DNA from: Dictyophora rubrovolvata
Taxonomy: Eukaryota > Basidiomycota > Agaricomycetes > Phallales > Phallaceae
Reading direction: 5' to 3'
Length of the DNA stretch: 64,000 nucleotides
Assembly: GCA_029959195.1 (NCBI GenBank)
Contig: CP114120.1
Span: forward strand, 1,054,001-1,118,000
Part shown: piece after piece, positions 1 through 13,000 of the stretch
Layout of the letters: each line of letters starts with the position of its first letter
Position numbering within the stretch: the stretch's first letter is position 1
Notes under the pieces: generated by a model
Told to the model about the DNA's origin: nothing
What the model saw: the letters and a program-made list of their open reading frames with translations, nothing else
Database searches by the model: none
Position numbers and translations under genes: made by a program

Positions 1-137
1 TTTGTACTTGTGTTTTGCGCGGAATCATCAACGTTCATAGGCTCAATTTTTCGTTTTGAGCCAGAGTATATGGCATTCACGGCGCGCTGGGAAGATATTT
101 AATAAAATGGTGTTGTATGAAATGAGTAAATATCAAA

Positions 138-407
138 CTATGCCTCAATATCCCATCCAACGCTCTCTAGAATGGCTAATTCATGGTGAATGTCATCATC
201 TGACTTGGTTTCGCCGGGACTAGCCGTAATGGCCTGCAGTTTTTCGAAAACATCTCTGTGTTCACTTGTCAGATTTAGAGTGTCTAGTAGGGTCATCGAA
301 GTTTCTGGGGCACTAGGACGCAGAACCTTTTCGAACCAACTGAGAGGCGCTTCAAGTTGCTGGTAGCGCACTGGCTGAGCGCTAATGCCGATAAACTCCT
401 GATACAT
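138..407 (-). CDS. possible small hypothetical protein (89 aa)
   Basis: An open frame runs from an ATG at 407 to a TAG at 138 with no intron needed. The protein is acidic towards its end (GETKSDDDIHHELAILES, then GWDIEA) and has no signal peptide or membrane segment. I do not recognise a family. It sits just downstream of the oxidoreductase gene, whose stop lies at 493, in a different frame. It could be a real small gene, a terminal exon of a gene with unseen upstream exons, or a chance frame in a 3' region. The start is preceded by a short ATGCAT-rich repeat. Low confidence. Confidence 0.25.
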   Translation of the reverse strand: MYQEFIGISAQPVRYQQLEAPLSWFEKVLRPSAPETSMTLLDTLNLTSEHRDVFEKLQAITASPGETKSDDDIHHELAILESVGWDIEA

Positions 408-492
408 AATGCATAATGCATAACATCTGATATCCTGAATATTGCACAGGGAAACATAACATTTTTCGTATTTATTAAGTACATGAGATATG

Positions 493-2141
493 TTACTGTT
501 CAAGGGACAGATACTCCGATGTTGGACGAAGAGGTAAGCCGAGCTTCCGGATTCAAAGCTTGTGTCAAACCTCACAAAAACAAGCAAATTGCTCTACCTT
601 GTTGTAAACCATCTCCACTGCCTTCATCTGATTTATAGAATCCTCGGGCGATATCCAAACCTTTGGATTTCTGCCTTTTATTTTATCTATAAACGCTTCT
701 AACTGGTATCGATAGCTATTAGTTTTACATAGTAGTACTATCAGCGCTCTGTTTGCATAGCTAGCACGCACACAAATAACACTCACGTTGTCCACCATTG
801 TTCCCCTTTACCATTTTTGTATTTATAAGCTGTTTCGGTTCTCTGGTTTCCCAACTTTGGTTTCACTGTTATTGAATGGAATATGTATGGTGCGGGGAAA
901 TTGCTCAGAGAGACTTCTCCATGTTCTAACCGAACTTTGATGTAGTTCAAGGGCCATCGAGGAACAAATCCAAGACGCGGGGACATCTGAAGATCACAGC
1001 CGATTTCGGCAGTGGCACCTTCAGGAAAGGTGTATAGGAAATCGACATCTCGATCTACAGTTGAATCATTTGGATGAAGCACATAATTGGTAATGATAAC
1101 AGACGTCGGCTCTGTTCCGATAAGCGTTCGAGCAACAGAGATTCTTTGAAGGTCAAAAAATAAACATCAAGTGAACGTCCCGAGCGCCGTGACTGCGTGC
1201 TATATAGTGCTTACGGATAGGTACCCATGTCCATTAAAACCCCACCGCCTAGTGAGTAATCGAGGCGGATATCATTGTCAGAGAAGAACCCGCGTGGAAC
1301 TTTCAATTCCGATTTTACTGCCTGAATTCTGCCAAACTCTCCGCTTTGGACAATCTCTGTTAGTCGAAAAAACGCCGGATGAAAGCTGGACGAAACAATA
1401 CAGTGTCGGGTGAAAAGTTAGAACGAAAGCCAGTCGATCTCACCGATAATGAAAAGCCTCTAGTAAAACGACATTATTTTGCGTCGCGATTTCAAACAGC
1501 TTTTGAGTCTCTTTGGCAGTATTAGTGCTTGGCTTTTCGAGTAAGACATGCTTCCCAGCTTCCAATGCTTTGGCCGTCCATTCAAAGTGCAGTCCGTTTG
1601 GAAGCTGAATAAGAATATAAGAGTATGAGTTTTCAGTCAACTTCACTTCAACGCTACTGGATGATCCCGGGGTGCAACTCGACTTCAGTCGGACATCTGC
1701 CAGACTCGGACTCGGAAGTGGCAGCCGCGGTCGGGAATGCTTGAACTCACCGGATTATATATCGCATCGATTTCGGGGTCATTTATCAAATCTTAAGTAT
1801 GTATTTTCAAAAGAACTGTTAGCAAGACACAACATATAAATGCTGACCTTGATATCCGGTAAGTCCATAGTAAACCTTGGTGATTTGATGCTTTTTAGCA
1901 AACGCTCTTGCTCTTTTCTCATCTCGTGCCGCCATACCTAGAACAATAGCTTCTGGATGGCTTGCCACGGCGAGGATAAGGGCGATGGGGGCGATCTTGG
2001 CGGCTCCAATGATACCAAAGCGTATAGGCTTTGCTTCTTTTGGAACTTTTGGAGGGTACCACACCTATAGCATACGTTGAACCTATTGTTTGAATATGTA
2101 GAAACACCCAAATTCGATTGTATGTATATTACCGAATACAT
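493..2141 (-). CDS. Gfo/Idh/MocA oxidoreductase, dihydrodiol / D-xylose dehydrogenase type
   Basis: NAD(P)-dependent oxidoreductase related to dimeric dihydrodiol dehydrogenase and fungal D-xylose 1-dehydrogenase (NADP+), presumably cytosolic. Six or seven exons join in frame. The Rossmann start reads RFGIIGAAKIAP, the cofactor/catalytic segment GKHVLLEKPSTNTAKE, then EAFHYRFHPAFFRLTEIV, GGGVLMDMGTYPISVAR and a C-terminal end LGLPLRPTSEYLSLEQ. EKP is the family signature with the conserved lysine. Clear introns include 597-544 and the one between TYP and ISV. The first exon is uncertain: an in-frame stop lies just before the codons for WYPPKVP, so I propose a 9-nt first exon MYS with its ATG at 2141. 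The gene is head-to-head with the P450 at 3056. Substrate (sugar versus aromatic dihydrodiol) cannot be decided from sequence alone. Confidence 0.85.
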
Positions 2142-3055
2142 TCTGCTTGCAAAACTGAGCATTTGTGAAGTGAATTGTTTCGAGTTTGAGGTTGGGCCCG
2201 AGGAATATTCTCGGAGTCAGTCGTATGTATGTATTGTGTGTGACCTGGCAATTTGATTTATATCCCATATGATCCTACTTGGCACCCGACTAAGTAGTAG
2301 GTACATAAGTCTACTTGCCTCGGTTACTCCTGCAAACATCTTTCTGTGTGTCCTGTTGTTGTTCCTGACGCAGCCATCGCTCGTGAGCATAATATTAGTA
2401 TGGCTGGCGGTTCTATCTCATGTGCTCTGGTGCCAGCAGCCAAAGTGCCCATCACATGCATTCAAATGCACCACCGTCTAGCTCGATTGTATTGGATTGA
2501 CCAACACGCGGGAACGTCTTTTGAATTCTTCGCTGAATACCATACTTACATACTTAGGTACATACTACACACACGTGTGTATCAAGTCACGTAAACTTGC
2601 TTCTGCTTCACTAGTACAAATCAGTGACTTTACAAAGTTAAGGTCGATGCGGCACATGCACGGCTGCGGTGATTCGAGTTCATGAATATATGAACAGGAG
2701 CTCCAGTGAGAGGGTGTACGTACCTTTTCTATGTGTCGATCTCACTATACAATACGTGCCATCATCCAAGTGCCAAAGAACTCTTTGCGGACAGCTTCAA
2801 ATCTTGAAGCATTGAATATAGCACGCTGTTTTTCGGGCGATCCTTAATCGTTCGAATTATTGGCGTAGCCGCCAGTTCAGTATCGATAAAGCGGAAATTT
2901 CGGGGCACGTTGCCTTGAACACGAGTATACAGGGATCCGACGGGACCTCAAGCGAGTATTATTGTGATTTATAAAATGTCGTTATCGAATCAAAGTTTAT
3001 CGACACTATTGCTCTTTCGTATAAAGAGGTGTCTGATTCATTCAAACTGTCCATC
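2142..3055. promoter_or_regulatory. divergent intergenic region between oxidoreductase and P450
   Basis: About 0.9 kb lies between the two divergent starts and must hold both promoters. I see no convincing coding frame. It contains a perfect 12-bp palindrome ACACACGTGTGT at 2569-2580 with an E-box-like CACGTG core. Confidence 0.45.
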
Positions 3056-5000
3056 ATGCCTGGCGTCATAGTGAAACTCTCACTCGTTGTTGCTCTCGCA
3101 AGCATCCTACTCATCATCAGTTGTCGAAGGAAAAACAAGTCCAAATATGCCCATTTACCATTACCTCCTGGGCCGAAACCGATGCCCATTATCGGCAATG
3201 TCCTCAATTTACCCCGAAGCCGGGAATTCGCCACCTATCATGAATGGTCGAAAATATATGGAGACGTCGTTCATGCGCAGGCATTTGGTCAGCACATTGT
3301 CATTCTGAACAGCGTACAAGCAGCTCGGGAGTTATTAGACCAGCGATCGGGCAATTATTCAGACCGTCCACACATACCGATGGTTCATGATCCGTCGCTG
3401 TAAGTGTTGCCTTTCTGTACCCTCCTGCTAAGTCCAGTCATGCATAAATAACTATAACACAAAAAGGATGCATCTCGATTGGTCATTTCCAATCATGAGG
3501 TATAACGCCCGTTGGAAGAGACATCGTCGACTTTTTGCGCAGTACCTGAACCCCACTGCTATGAAAGCCTACTCCGAAAGGATCACAGCTGCAGCACATA
3601 CTTTACTCCGCAACCTTTTAATCGATTCAACATCCTTGCATAGAAGTTTAAAGCACGCCATTGGTAGCATTCTCTTAGGCGTGGTTTATGGCTACGAGGT
3701 ATTACCGGAAGATGACCCTTTCGTAAAACTAGCAGAAGACACCGTGATCCTGACAACTCATGCAATCAGTCCAGGGACCTTTTTGGTCAATGTTATTCCA
3801 TCGCGTAAGTTTACCGGCTCCCCTGACACAAAACTAACGAAAAGGTGGGGGGGAAACTGATACAGTGGTTCATATACCGGCCTGGGTTCCTGGCAATAGG
3901 TTCAAGCCCTTTGCAACTAAAGTGCGAAAGATACACGAGCAGTTGATTAGGAGACCTTATGAGCATCTGAAAGAGAAGATTGTAAACACAATTATGTCCA
4001 TTTTTGTGTATATTTCAGATTGTAAAACTCACCATAGGATCGTGGAGAAGCAGTTCCCTCGGTTGTCTCAAAGGCACTGGCAGATATTGCACAAACTGAC
4101 TCGCCGGACCCTCAAAAAATAGACGATATGATAAAACTTGCCGCTGTTATGTACGCCGGTGCGCATTATCATTTCTCTCCCACTGATAAAACCTCGTGTC
4201 ATTGGTCGTCATTTAGCCGGAGCAGATACTACCACAGCACCCGTTCAATTTGCTATCCTCAATGCCATATTACGACCTGAAATCCAGCGACGGGCACAAG
4301 CAGAGCTTGATTCAGTTCTCGGCTCTCCAGTTTCGAATAATTTCCGACTTCCAACTTTCGAGGACGGACCATCCCTACCATACATAACAGCATTAGTGAA
4401 AGAAAGTTTGCGTTGGATTCCAGTTCAACCCATTAGTCTTCCGCATGCTTCTTTAGAGGATGACGAATTTCGAGGTTGGAGAATTCCGAAGGGATCTGTT
4501 ATTCTCCCAAACGTTTGGACGATGCTGCATGATGAGGGGACTTATAAGGACCCATTCACGTTCCGACCTGAACGCTTTCTGACCAATATAGCTCACGAAG
4601 CTGAGCCCGACCCTGGCGAATTCGGCGCATTTGGCTTCGGTAGACGGTATGTGATAATGTCATGTTCTCTTATAGCAAGATCGATACAGAAATTACATCA
4701 TGGCTCAGCAAGTGTCCAGGCGACCATATTGCAAAAAAGGTTATATGGATGGAGCTTGCATGCCTTTTCGCTGCTTTTGATTTTATGCCAGCTAAGGATG
4801 AAAAAGGGGATATCATTGACCTTTCTTATGCCACTATTCCTGGTAAAGAATTTATTCTGTAGGCATACTTTAAAAAAACTACCCGGACGCAGTAACGATC
4901 CAAAACTAACCCTTATTTTAGTCACACGCCCCCTTATCCATGTTCCATCACTGTGCGTTCAAAAGTAGCGGAAGAGCGCATTCACATGACAAATGTATAG
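3056..5000 (+). CDS. cytochrome P450 monooxygenase
   Basis: Class II microsomal fungal P450; it would use NADPH-P450 reductase at the ER. The first ATG (3056) gives an N-terminal membrane anchor (VVALASILLIIS), followed by basic residues and the proline hinge LPLPPGPKPMPIIGN. Later landmarks, in order: the C-helix WKRHRR, the I-helix AGADTTTAPV, the K-helix ESLR, FRPERF, and the heme loop FGFGRRKCPGDHIA with its cysteine ligand. Joining seven or more exons keeps all of these in frame. The last intron starts after codons for GKEFI and leads to HTPPYPCSITVRSKVAEE, ending at TAG 4998-5000. Length, about 500 aa, is normal. The style resembles basidiomycete P450s annotated as O-methylsterigmatocystin oxidoreductase-like, but subfamily and substrate are not determinable here. 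It shares a divergent promoter with the oxidoreductase upstream. Confidence 0.93.
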
Positions 5001-5165
5001 AAATTGTGTTATCTGCGCAGCTTACTCTTTGGCGTTGCCAGTTGGCGGCCAGAAGAGAAGCTACATGTGACCGGACAGGTGACATTGACTAGTAGTGACT
5101 TATTTACTCCGTGATAGTAAATACTATCGAGATAAAGCAACAACCCGAAAAGAAAACATTGTTTG

Positions 5166-8100
5166 TTACAGTTTAACCAGTGTTAGCCTGAATCTAATTT
5201 CTGTGATTTCTTGATCCTCGCTGATCACTTGACCTTTGGGCGGGGGCTGTTCATTCTTCAGGGTAGCCTTTAAGGCTTTGCGGATCATCTCCTCGTATTC
5301 GTTCGCGGCCTTCTTCAAATCTCCAGCGTCCAATTCATTTTCAAAGACATAGAACATGTCAACGTCGTCCGTGGGCTGCAAGTTAGCTTTCTTCCGCAAC
5401 CTTTGTACCCGGTTAATTAGCTCTCGAGCGAGACCTTCACCGATTAGTTCCGAGTGTACTTGAATGTCTAGTACAACCACAACATCGTTATCCGAATTTG
5501 CAGAAAATATACCCCCGTTGCTCTCAGGATGTTCTACATAACGCGAAGCTGCCAGATCACCCTGAACAAGTTCAATACCTCCAACGATGATCTTGCCCGT
5601 TTCGAGATAACGTTTAACATCCTCGGAAGACAATAAAGGCAAGCCGCTTTTGACGAGGTTAATATCCTTTCGAAGCTTTTTCCCAAGGACCGGCCAATCA
5701 GCCGTGGCTTTGTACTTGACACCAGCGCGAGCCTCGTCTGAACTGAAAACCACGTCTCGGACGTTCAACTCGGATCGTATATATCGCTGCAAAGGACTGA
5801 TGTCTTCCAAATAATGTTGATCCGGGTGAAATATGAGCAGTTCTCGCAACGGTGTCTATTTTGGAGAACAAAATGTAAATAATGGATCGAGGCACGTGTT
5901 CCATATCTACTTGCCTTGAAAGGTAAATTGTGCTTGTCCCGAAGACTTCTAGTCAACTCAATCACGGTTTGCATTCGTTTGACCTTTCGTTCAATGTTTT
6001 CATCCAGGTATTGATCTTTGACTTCCGGGAAACGTAGAAAATGCACCGACCGTGTGTCTTCTTCCGAAATGGACCCAACTGGAATGAATGGTCGAAGTCC
6101 TTGGTATAGACTTTCTGTTAAGAAAGGCGTATACGAAGACTAGCGGAATAATTTCAGTATGTTGAACGAGATAAAAGTAGAAAGAATATACCATTGTTTT
6201 ACATAACGTAAATAACGTCTCAAACAGCGTGTTCAAAGCCCGGATGGTTTCTTCTTTTCCATCTTCGCCTTTAAGTCGTTTACGATTAAATCGAATATAC
6301 CAGTTCGTGAGTTCATCAATAAGGTCCAGAAGGCGAGGAACGATGGTATATAAACGGTATGCAGCCATCTCTTCTCTGACAAGTTTAATGAGAGATTGAC
6401 AACGAGCCAAAATCCATCTGTCCATGACATTCTCAGACTGTAGTGCGTGAGCATCATAAACAAACAAGTGCCCTTCTTCCTTTTGTAAGAGATTGACTTG
6501 TCCAAGGAAAAAGCGAAACGAATTCAACCAAGGTAATAGCACTCGGGAAACTACTTCTCGAACTCCTTCTTCTCTAAATCTTAAGTTCTCCCCGCGGACA
6601 ATGGGCGAGTTGACTAGAAACATTCGAGTAGCATCCGCACCATATTGATCAATGATCAAGTTCGGATCTGGATAATTCTTTAGACTTTTGCTCATCTTCT
6701 TGCCATCACTATTGGGGTTTAGCACGTAGTTGAATAGATTAAGCAAACGCGACCCACGCTGCTAAGACTAAACCCGTCACAATGAGGTTTTTCCACGGTG
6801 CTGTCTTAAACAAGTGGGTCGAAAGTACCAATAGAGTATAGAACCATCCTCTGGTCTGATCAATCCCCTCCGAAACGAAATCGGCGGGGAAAGTTTCCTC
6901 AAACTTTTGTTTGTTTTGGAAAGGATAATGTTGCTGAGCATACGGCATGCTGAAAGTAAATTTATAGCTTGGAGAATCTATACAGCCGTGCTTGACTCAC
7001 CTTCCTGACTCGAACCAGCAATCAAAAACTTCTTCGATACGTTTTAGTTGACCTTTTCCAAGCTTTGATGGTATAGTTATGTGGTCAATTTTATCTCGAT
7101 GTAGGTCGGTCATGTTGTTAACTCCAGAGAGTTCCTCCAATTCTTGAATGGAACCTACACAAACAATCTGGGTTTTCAACTTCAGCGGCAGCGAATCAAC
7201 TCAGTTTCGACCAAACGAACCTCTTCAAAATCATCACTAACCCACAATGGAATGGGTGTTCCCCAGTATCTATTACGGGAGACATTCCAATCTCTGGCGT
7301 TAGATATCCAATTTCCGAAGCGTTTATCTCCAACGTTTTTCGGCACCCTGCGAAACGGATTAGTTACACAGCACCCGTCGACGGATATTTTTTTTTTCCT
7401 ACCATCTAGTCTCTGTGTTGTTTGCGACTAATTGGTCTACGATTGGTCGAACGCGAACAAACCATGCCGGAACCGCACGATAAATAAGAGGCGTCCCAGA
7501 CCTAAGCAGAGTCAGCGAAGCATGATTGAAAGCTACGAATCAACTCACCGCCAACAAAATGGATATTGATGTTGGATAGTTGATTGAACAATCAATTTAC
7601 CCCTTTCCTTTAAATGTTTTTGAATGGCTTTATCAGCAACCTAATTCCGATTTTTAAATTGGAACCAAACGTAGGAGGAATTTAGCTGCAGAACCGACCT
7701 TGACATGTTCACCAGCAAAATCGCAGACTTCCTTCGTAAATCGACCTGCGTCATCCACAGGACAAGGGGGCATTTCATCAGGTCGAATGATTCCGTTAGC
7801 TATAGCGATACGATGATCGTCGTCACCAAATGCGGGAGCTTGATGAACAATCCCAGTACCGTCTTCGCTAGTAACATATTCGTCGACCACTACTCGAAAA
7901 GCGCGATCCTCGAACTTGTGAACCACGGATTATCAGGATAACGGATAAATATAAAAAATTAGTGTAGTTGCATACTTGTTCGGTAAAGTATTCAAACAAC
8001 GGTGTATATCTCCAACCCTTCATGTCCGCGCCTTGGAATTGACCGATTCGTTTGAACTTTGCTTTTTTGGAGTCTTTATAAAGTGTGCCCAAGAGACTCT

Positions 8101-9055
8101 CGTGTAGAATAAAATTTTCATCACGATGTTCGTCATAAATCTTGATATAGTTGAACCTGGGATGGACACATAAGGCAAGGTTAGATGGAAGGGTCCAAGG
8201 AGTAGTTGTCCACGCCAACAGAGAAGTTTTGGGATCGTCAACCAAGGTGAAAGCGACAGTAACTGATAATTATATCATAAATTTTATCAAATGCATGCTT
8301 GTATGCAGTGGAATTTGCACGCACTTGCTGGATCGGCTACATCCTTGAAATTTTGACCCGCTTCAAAATTTGATAATGGAGTTGTTAAGGCCGTAGAATA
8401 GGGCATAACGCGTAGTCCCCGATATACCATGTTTTTCTTGTATAACTCGCTGAATACCCACCAGACCGATTCCATGAACGAGGTGTTCAAGGTCTTGTAG
8501 TCGTTATCGAAGTCAATCCATCGCCCCATTCTCTCAACAGTTGAGCGCCATTCAGCAGCATATCTCATGACAATCTTGCGACATTCTTCATTATACCTTC
8601 CGATGCCCATCTTCATCACATCGGCTTTTCCAGTGATACCTAATTTTTTATCGATCTCGTGTTCCACAGGAAGACCATGTGTATCCCATCCAAAACGCCG
8701 CTCAACATAAAATCCACTGGCAGCTGCATGACGAGTGACAATATCCTAGAAAAAAAGGTATTTGACAAGATTGACTTGACATGTCTAGTGACAAACCTTG
8801 ATGGTCCCAGCTAGAAGATGCCCATAATGTGGCAAACCAGTGGCGAATGGTGGACCATCGTAGAAAGAATATTTTGGACAATTCTCTGTAAGTTTTAGAG
8901 ATGTTTGAAACGCATCGATCTCTCTCCAGTACGCGATAATCTTTTCTTCTTCTTTCGGAAAGCTGAATGGAGCGGAGACTGAGGAGATGGGTTAGGATGA
9001 TGCTATCGGTGAGAATCAAAATCGAGAACGAACTATCATGCTGGGGAAAAGCCAT
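5166..9055 (-). CDS. ILS1: cytosolic isoleucyl-tRNA synthetase
   Basis: Class I aminoacyl-tRNA synthetase that charges tRNA-Ile in the cytosol, with an editing domain. The start ATG is at 9055 (MAFPQHD). Soon after comes the HIGH-type site in [18 protein letters not shown], here HYGH, then [19 protein letters not shown], typical of eukaryotic IleRS. The editing domain gives [16 protein letters not shown]. The KMSKS loop is intact in [17 protein letters not shown] near 6690. The anticodon-binding region and a long C-terminal extension follow, ending in RLTLVKL at TAA 5168-5166. At least nine introns are present. The total of roughly 1,070-1,090 aa fits the cytosolic enzyme, and no mitochondrial presequence is visible. 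It is head-to-head with uL14m across 152 bp. Confidence 0.96.
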
Positions 9056-9207
9056 GTTTTAGAGAAACTTGAAAAAGAAAGTGACTCAGTGGACTCGGAA
9101 TATAAATTCGTTTGCCAGGAGTCACTACCGTCGGCAACAAGAATTGTGGGAAAATCTATGGAGGGTGCACCCACAGACACCTATAGACGGACGACGGCCC
9201 TTTCCTC
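9056..9207. promoter_or_regulatory. shared bidirectional promoter, ILS1 / uL14m
   Basis: Only 152 bp separate the start codons of two divergent translation genes, so both promoters must overlap here. No TATA box is evident, as expected for housekeeping genes. Confidence 0.6.
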
Positions 9208-9807
9208 ATGATTGGCCTTAAAGGCAGACTCAATGTAAGTCCGTCTGAGATTCTCTGTTGCACCTAAGCTTATATTTCTTCTGACCAGATTATTGACAAC
9301 ACCGGAGCATTGATCGCGGAATGTGTCAACGTGTTAAAACACAAGGTCAACGATGGATTTGCGACGGTTGGAGACGAAATCGTCGTCGTTGTTAACAAAG
9401 CGAGGCCATTGCCCCCAACCAGTGCCAGCAGGTAGCTACCGAGCTCAATGTCTCCCCTCAGCCTATAACTCACAGTCTTGGCAGCGCCATTAAGGTCCGG
9501 AAAGGTGATGTTCGAAGAGCTGTCGTTGTCCGTACGAGAAAACCAGTGCGAAGGCCGGATGGTAGGCTCGTTCGGTGAGTGTCTCAGGTGCAGAAATGCA
9601 TTTCAATTAATTCATTAGATTTGACGATAATGCTGCGATTCTGCTAAATAACAAGCGGGAGATGTTGGGAACTCGAATAGGTGGTGTGGTCAGTGCGGAC
9701 TTGAGAAATCGTGGGTGGACGAAAATAGTCAGCTTAGCCCCCAAGGTTAGTTGAACATGTGGTTTCTATAAGAGTCAAAGCTTCTAATCGCCTGATAGGT
9801 CGTATAA
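9208..9807 (+). CDS. MRPL38: mitochondrial large-subunit ribosomal protein uL14m
   Basis: Component of the mitochondrial 54S subunit, homologous to bacterial L14 and yeast Mrpl38. Five exons join into an unbroken uL14 fold: [28 protein letters not shown], then [38 protein letters not shown] and [17 protein letters not shown]. The first exon is only 27 nt and the last encodes only VV before TAA 9805-9807. The gene is short (about 130 aa) and would be easy to misannotate. There is no clear extra presequence; the protein starts exactly where the bacterial protein does, as in yeast. The divergent neighbour ILS1 suggests shared expression of translation genes. The convergent neighbour UTP22 ends 199 bp downstream. 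Confidence 0.93.
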
Positions 9808-10006
9808 GGCCTGCCGTTTAGGTTTTTTTCCTCTCCGATTACATCAAGATAGATAATTACTCAATTATTACAAATAAGAGATACTTTTTATAATGCCTTC
9901 GCCTATTCGTTGAATTTCAGACATAATGGCCTCTTTATTCAATGTTGCCAGACCTATATTCTTCACTTTCTGCAAAGACATGAATATGACATAATGACCC
10001 AGGACT

Positions 10007-13000
10007 TCAGTGAAAATGACGCACATTTTTGTCTTTTCTATCATCCAAGACGGGACTCGAAGAATATCCTAGATAAACCTTCCATTGCTTTGGGGTACTG
10101 AGGTCCGGGTGCCAAGTTCCCCCAATTACTGTTCCACCGTGAATGTCGTAAAAGAATTCGATGACGTCGGCGTATATATGCTAGCATTCGAACATTTCGT
10201 CGTTTGTATAAATTAGAGAAGAAAAAATGACATACTTGCAAATCCCGGAAAAAGGCCTCTGCAGGATTGAACCCAACTCGGACGCTATTCGGTTTGCCAA
10301 TATCGTGCAAATCGAGATTGGCATATCCACTAGTCCACATAGAAGGTGAAGGATGGATTCCTTCCCAGTAACGGGTAACAGCGTCAGCATTCAAATGAAG
10401 CAAGAAGTCGTAATCCTCAGTTGGATGAACAAATAGTGACTATGAAAAGAAATACTTAAGAAAGGTCTCGAGGAGTAAATAAGAAAAAGATGTACAGACC
10501 TTGAAAGAAAAATTAGACTCGCCCGATATCACCCTCATTAACGCCTGTGCTAGGGTTCTAATCCGAGAGGAAACGAGGGGTGTGATGGTATCACACAACA
10601 TGGACCCAGAGGGGTCTTCTAATGTAGCTATCCGCCAACTCCCTTGCCCGGCCTGAATTTGCATAGATTTGACGTTCTCATCGCCTTCACCCTGTTTCTG
10701 TGGCTCGCCATCCCGAACTTCCTCAAACAATTTTACATACAACACTCCGTCCCATTTCGAAAGAAAGTCCAAAACTCTCGTGAAACCACGTCTGGCGGTA
10801 GCTGGGATATCACGTGCATTGTGAAGGTAGACACCAATGCAAACTAACTCGATGGCTTCATCCCTTACTCGACTACCAACCCAATGCGATCCCAACCAGC
10901 GCTTGACTAGGCGGATGGTGGATGAAAGCGAAGGATACTTGTGGTGAAGTGCGAGAACAGCTGAGTGACATTGAGGAGAGTAGATGAAAAGCCTGCTGTA
11001 GTTTTCCAATAGTTTTTGAGCTCTTGAACGTTCATGCGAAGACGCTGGTTTAAAGCCGGGACGATTAACAACCTTGCCTGTTTCGTTAAGCAATATGGCT
11101 TCCCGATCATGCCATATGTATGCATGAAAAGCCCATCCATCTATTAGAATCTCGAGTGCAGGGGGGCTTTCTGCGATCGAGCTGGTCCCACCACTTTCGG
11201 TATCACGAGGTATGACAACCCGAGCATGGCATTTCTTGTCCCTTTTCATGAAACCTTTCGCCATTCCTTCCAGCAAAGCCATCTTTACTCTTTGAATGGC
11301 CTGTATGTCGTCTGGCCATCGGGAGGAGCGTTCGAGTTGCAGGATGACTCTAAAGGCGGAAAGATAAGAGACGGAGGGATGTAAGCTTATGGAAGAGGAT
11401 ACTATTGCTGGAACAAGGACTGGACAAGGTGGTAGAACAGACATATATCGCAATGCAGGAGAACAAGGTTTGGTTACAACCAAAGAAAGAACAAGATCCC
11501 CATTTTCCTCTAACGTTTTCAACTCCTTTGAAAATTTGTCATATGCCTTCATAGCATCTGTAAAAGCGCAATCTCCTCGACCTGTGATAGAACCACGAGG
11601 TGGCGGTGTGATAACACTCCCGTAGTCTGCATTGAGTATAGTAACACCATTCGGAGTCTGTAAACCGAACTTGAGTTTGAGAATATACAGAACGATTTTA
11701 CCGGGAATGGCTTCTCGGTCCTCCGTACGAATAACGCCATCATCCCATACACAACTATGGAGGATGCGGCCATCTTTGAAGCGGCGCAAATCTGCCTTCG
11801 GGCCCCAAAAGGCACGGAAAGCTTCTTGTTGGCTTTCCGGCGCGTCCACTGGCGGTCCATGATCTACAAGCTGTAATGCAGAAACCGGATCATAGACAAT
11901 TCCAATTGTAATGCTATCAATTTCTGAAGGAAGGCAGGAAGTGATTGGACGTAAATTGGACCTCGAATGCAGGACAACGATAACTTTAGCTCGGGATCCG
12001 AGCGCCTGTTTGATAGTTGACAGAAGCAAGTCTATAAGAAAATGACACGTTGTAGGGAAATCTGCAGACAGTGGTGGGGCTTTGTATTGCATTTGTGAAA
12101 GGTTGACCCTATAAAGACAATTAGGTAATGTAAAGTTTCGTAAAATGCATTTTATACCTTATGACACAATCGAATCTTGTTTGTGGTTCGCGCATGTCAG
12201 TCATAAAAATGGTGTCAAACGGATCGTCAATTCTGTCAAGAGTATGTATTGTTACTCCTGCATCTCGCGCCAGCTAGCCATAAAAAAATCGAGGAGACGG
12301 GATTAAAATAACATAGGAACACAACAACCATTAAAACATACCAACTGAAGCGAGGATAGGGGCACACCTGCCAACATGTTTACCAGTCCAGTAGGATCGA
12401 CAAAAACGGGACCGCGAATTTTTATCCAACTTGACGCATCGAACTATCACGTTCTTCAACAATTTGGAATATGTATTACGGTGATATTGTAATTACCGTC
12501 AGGTCTGTCTTAATAATACGCATAAATATTGGTTCTCGCTCCCAATCATGCTTTGCTGTGACGTTCGTAAGGTTGATAGAGGTGAGGGATAATTGACTGA
12601 AAGACTCTAACGCACCAAGAAAATCAAGAACCCCTCTAAATAACTGATATGGACTTAGTCCAGTTCCGAGGGAAGGTCGAGTCGCCTTCTTCGCCAAATG
12701 AGCGGAGGGCTCCTCTCCGAAAAGCAGAACGTTGAGAATGCAAATCCACCAAGCACCCAAACGTTCAAATCCATGAATACAATACTTGCTACGATGAATA
12801 TTTGATTCCGAAGCAGCGCTAGGCGCGGTATATGAACCAGAGCCATAGCCTCGTTGATTTCCCCAGACTTTAAGTAGGGCTAATGTTTCACGTACAGAAG
12901 GTACCGTGTCAACAAGGTGGTGAGATCTAATTAAGATGCCCCTGAACGATAAACCAAAGACACTTCCAAGTGTGCTATTGTATATTGGACTGGGCAGGTT

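Noticed and set aside
10644-10847. Open frames on the strand opposite UTP22, GCP2, IleRS and the orphan giant.
   Set aside because: They mirror strongly conserved coding sequence on the other strand and show no family features.
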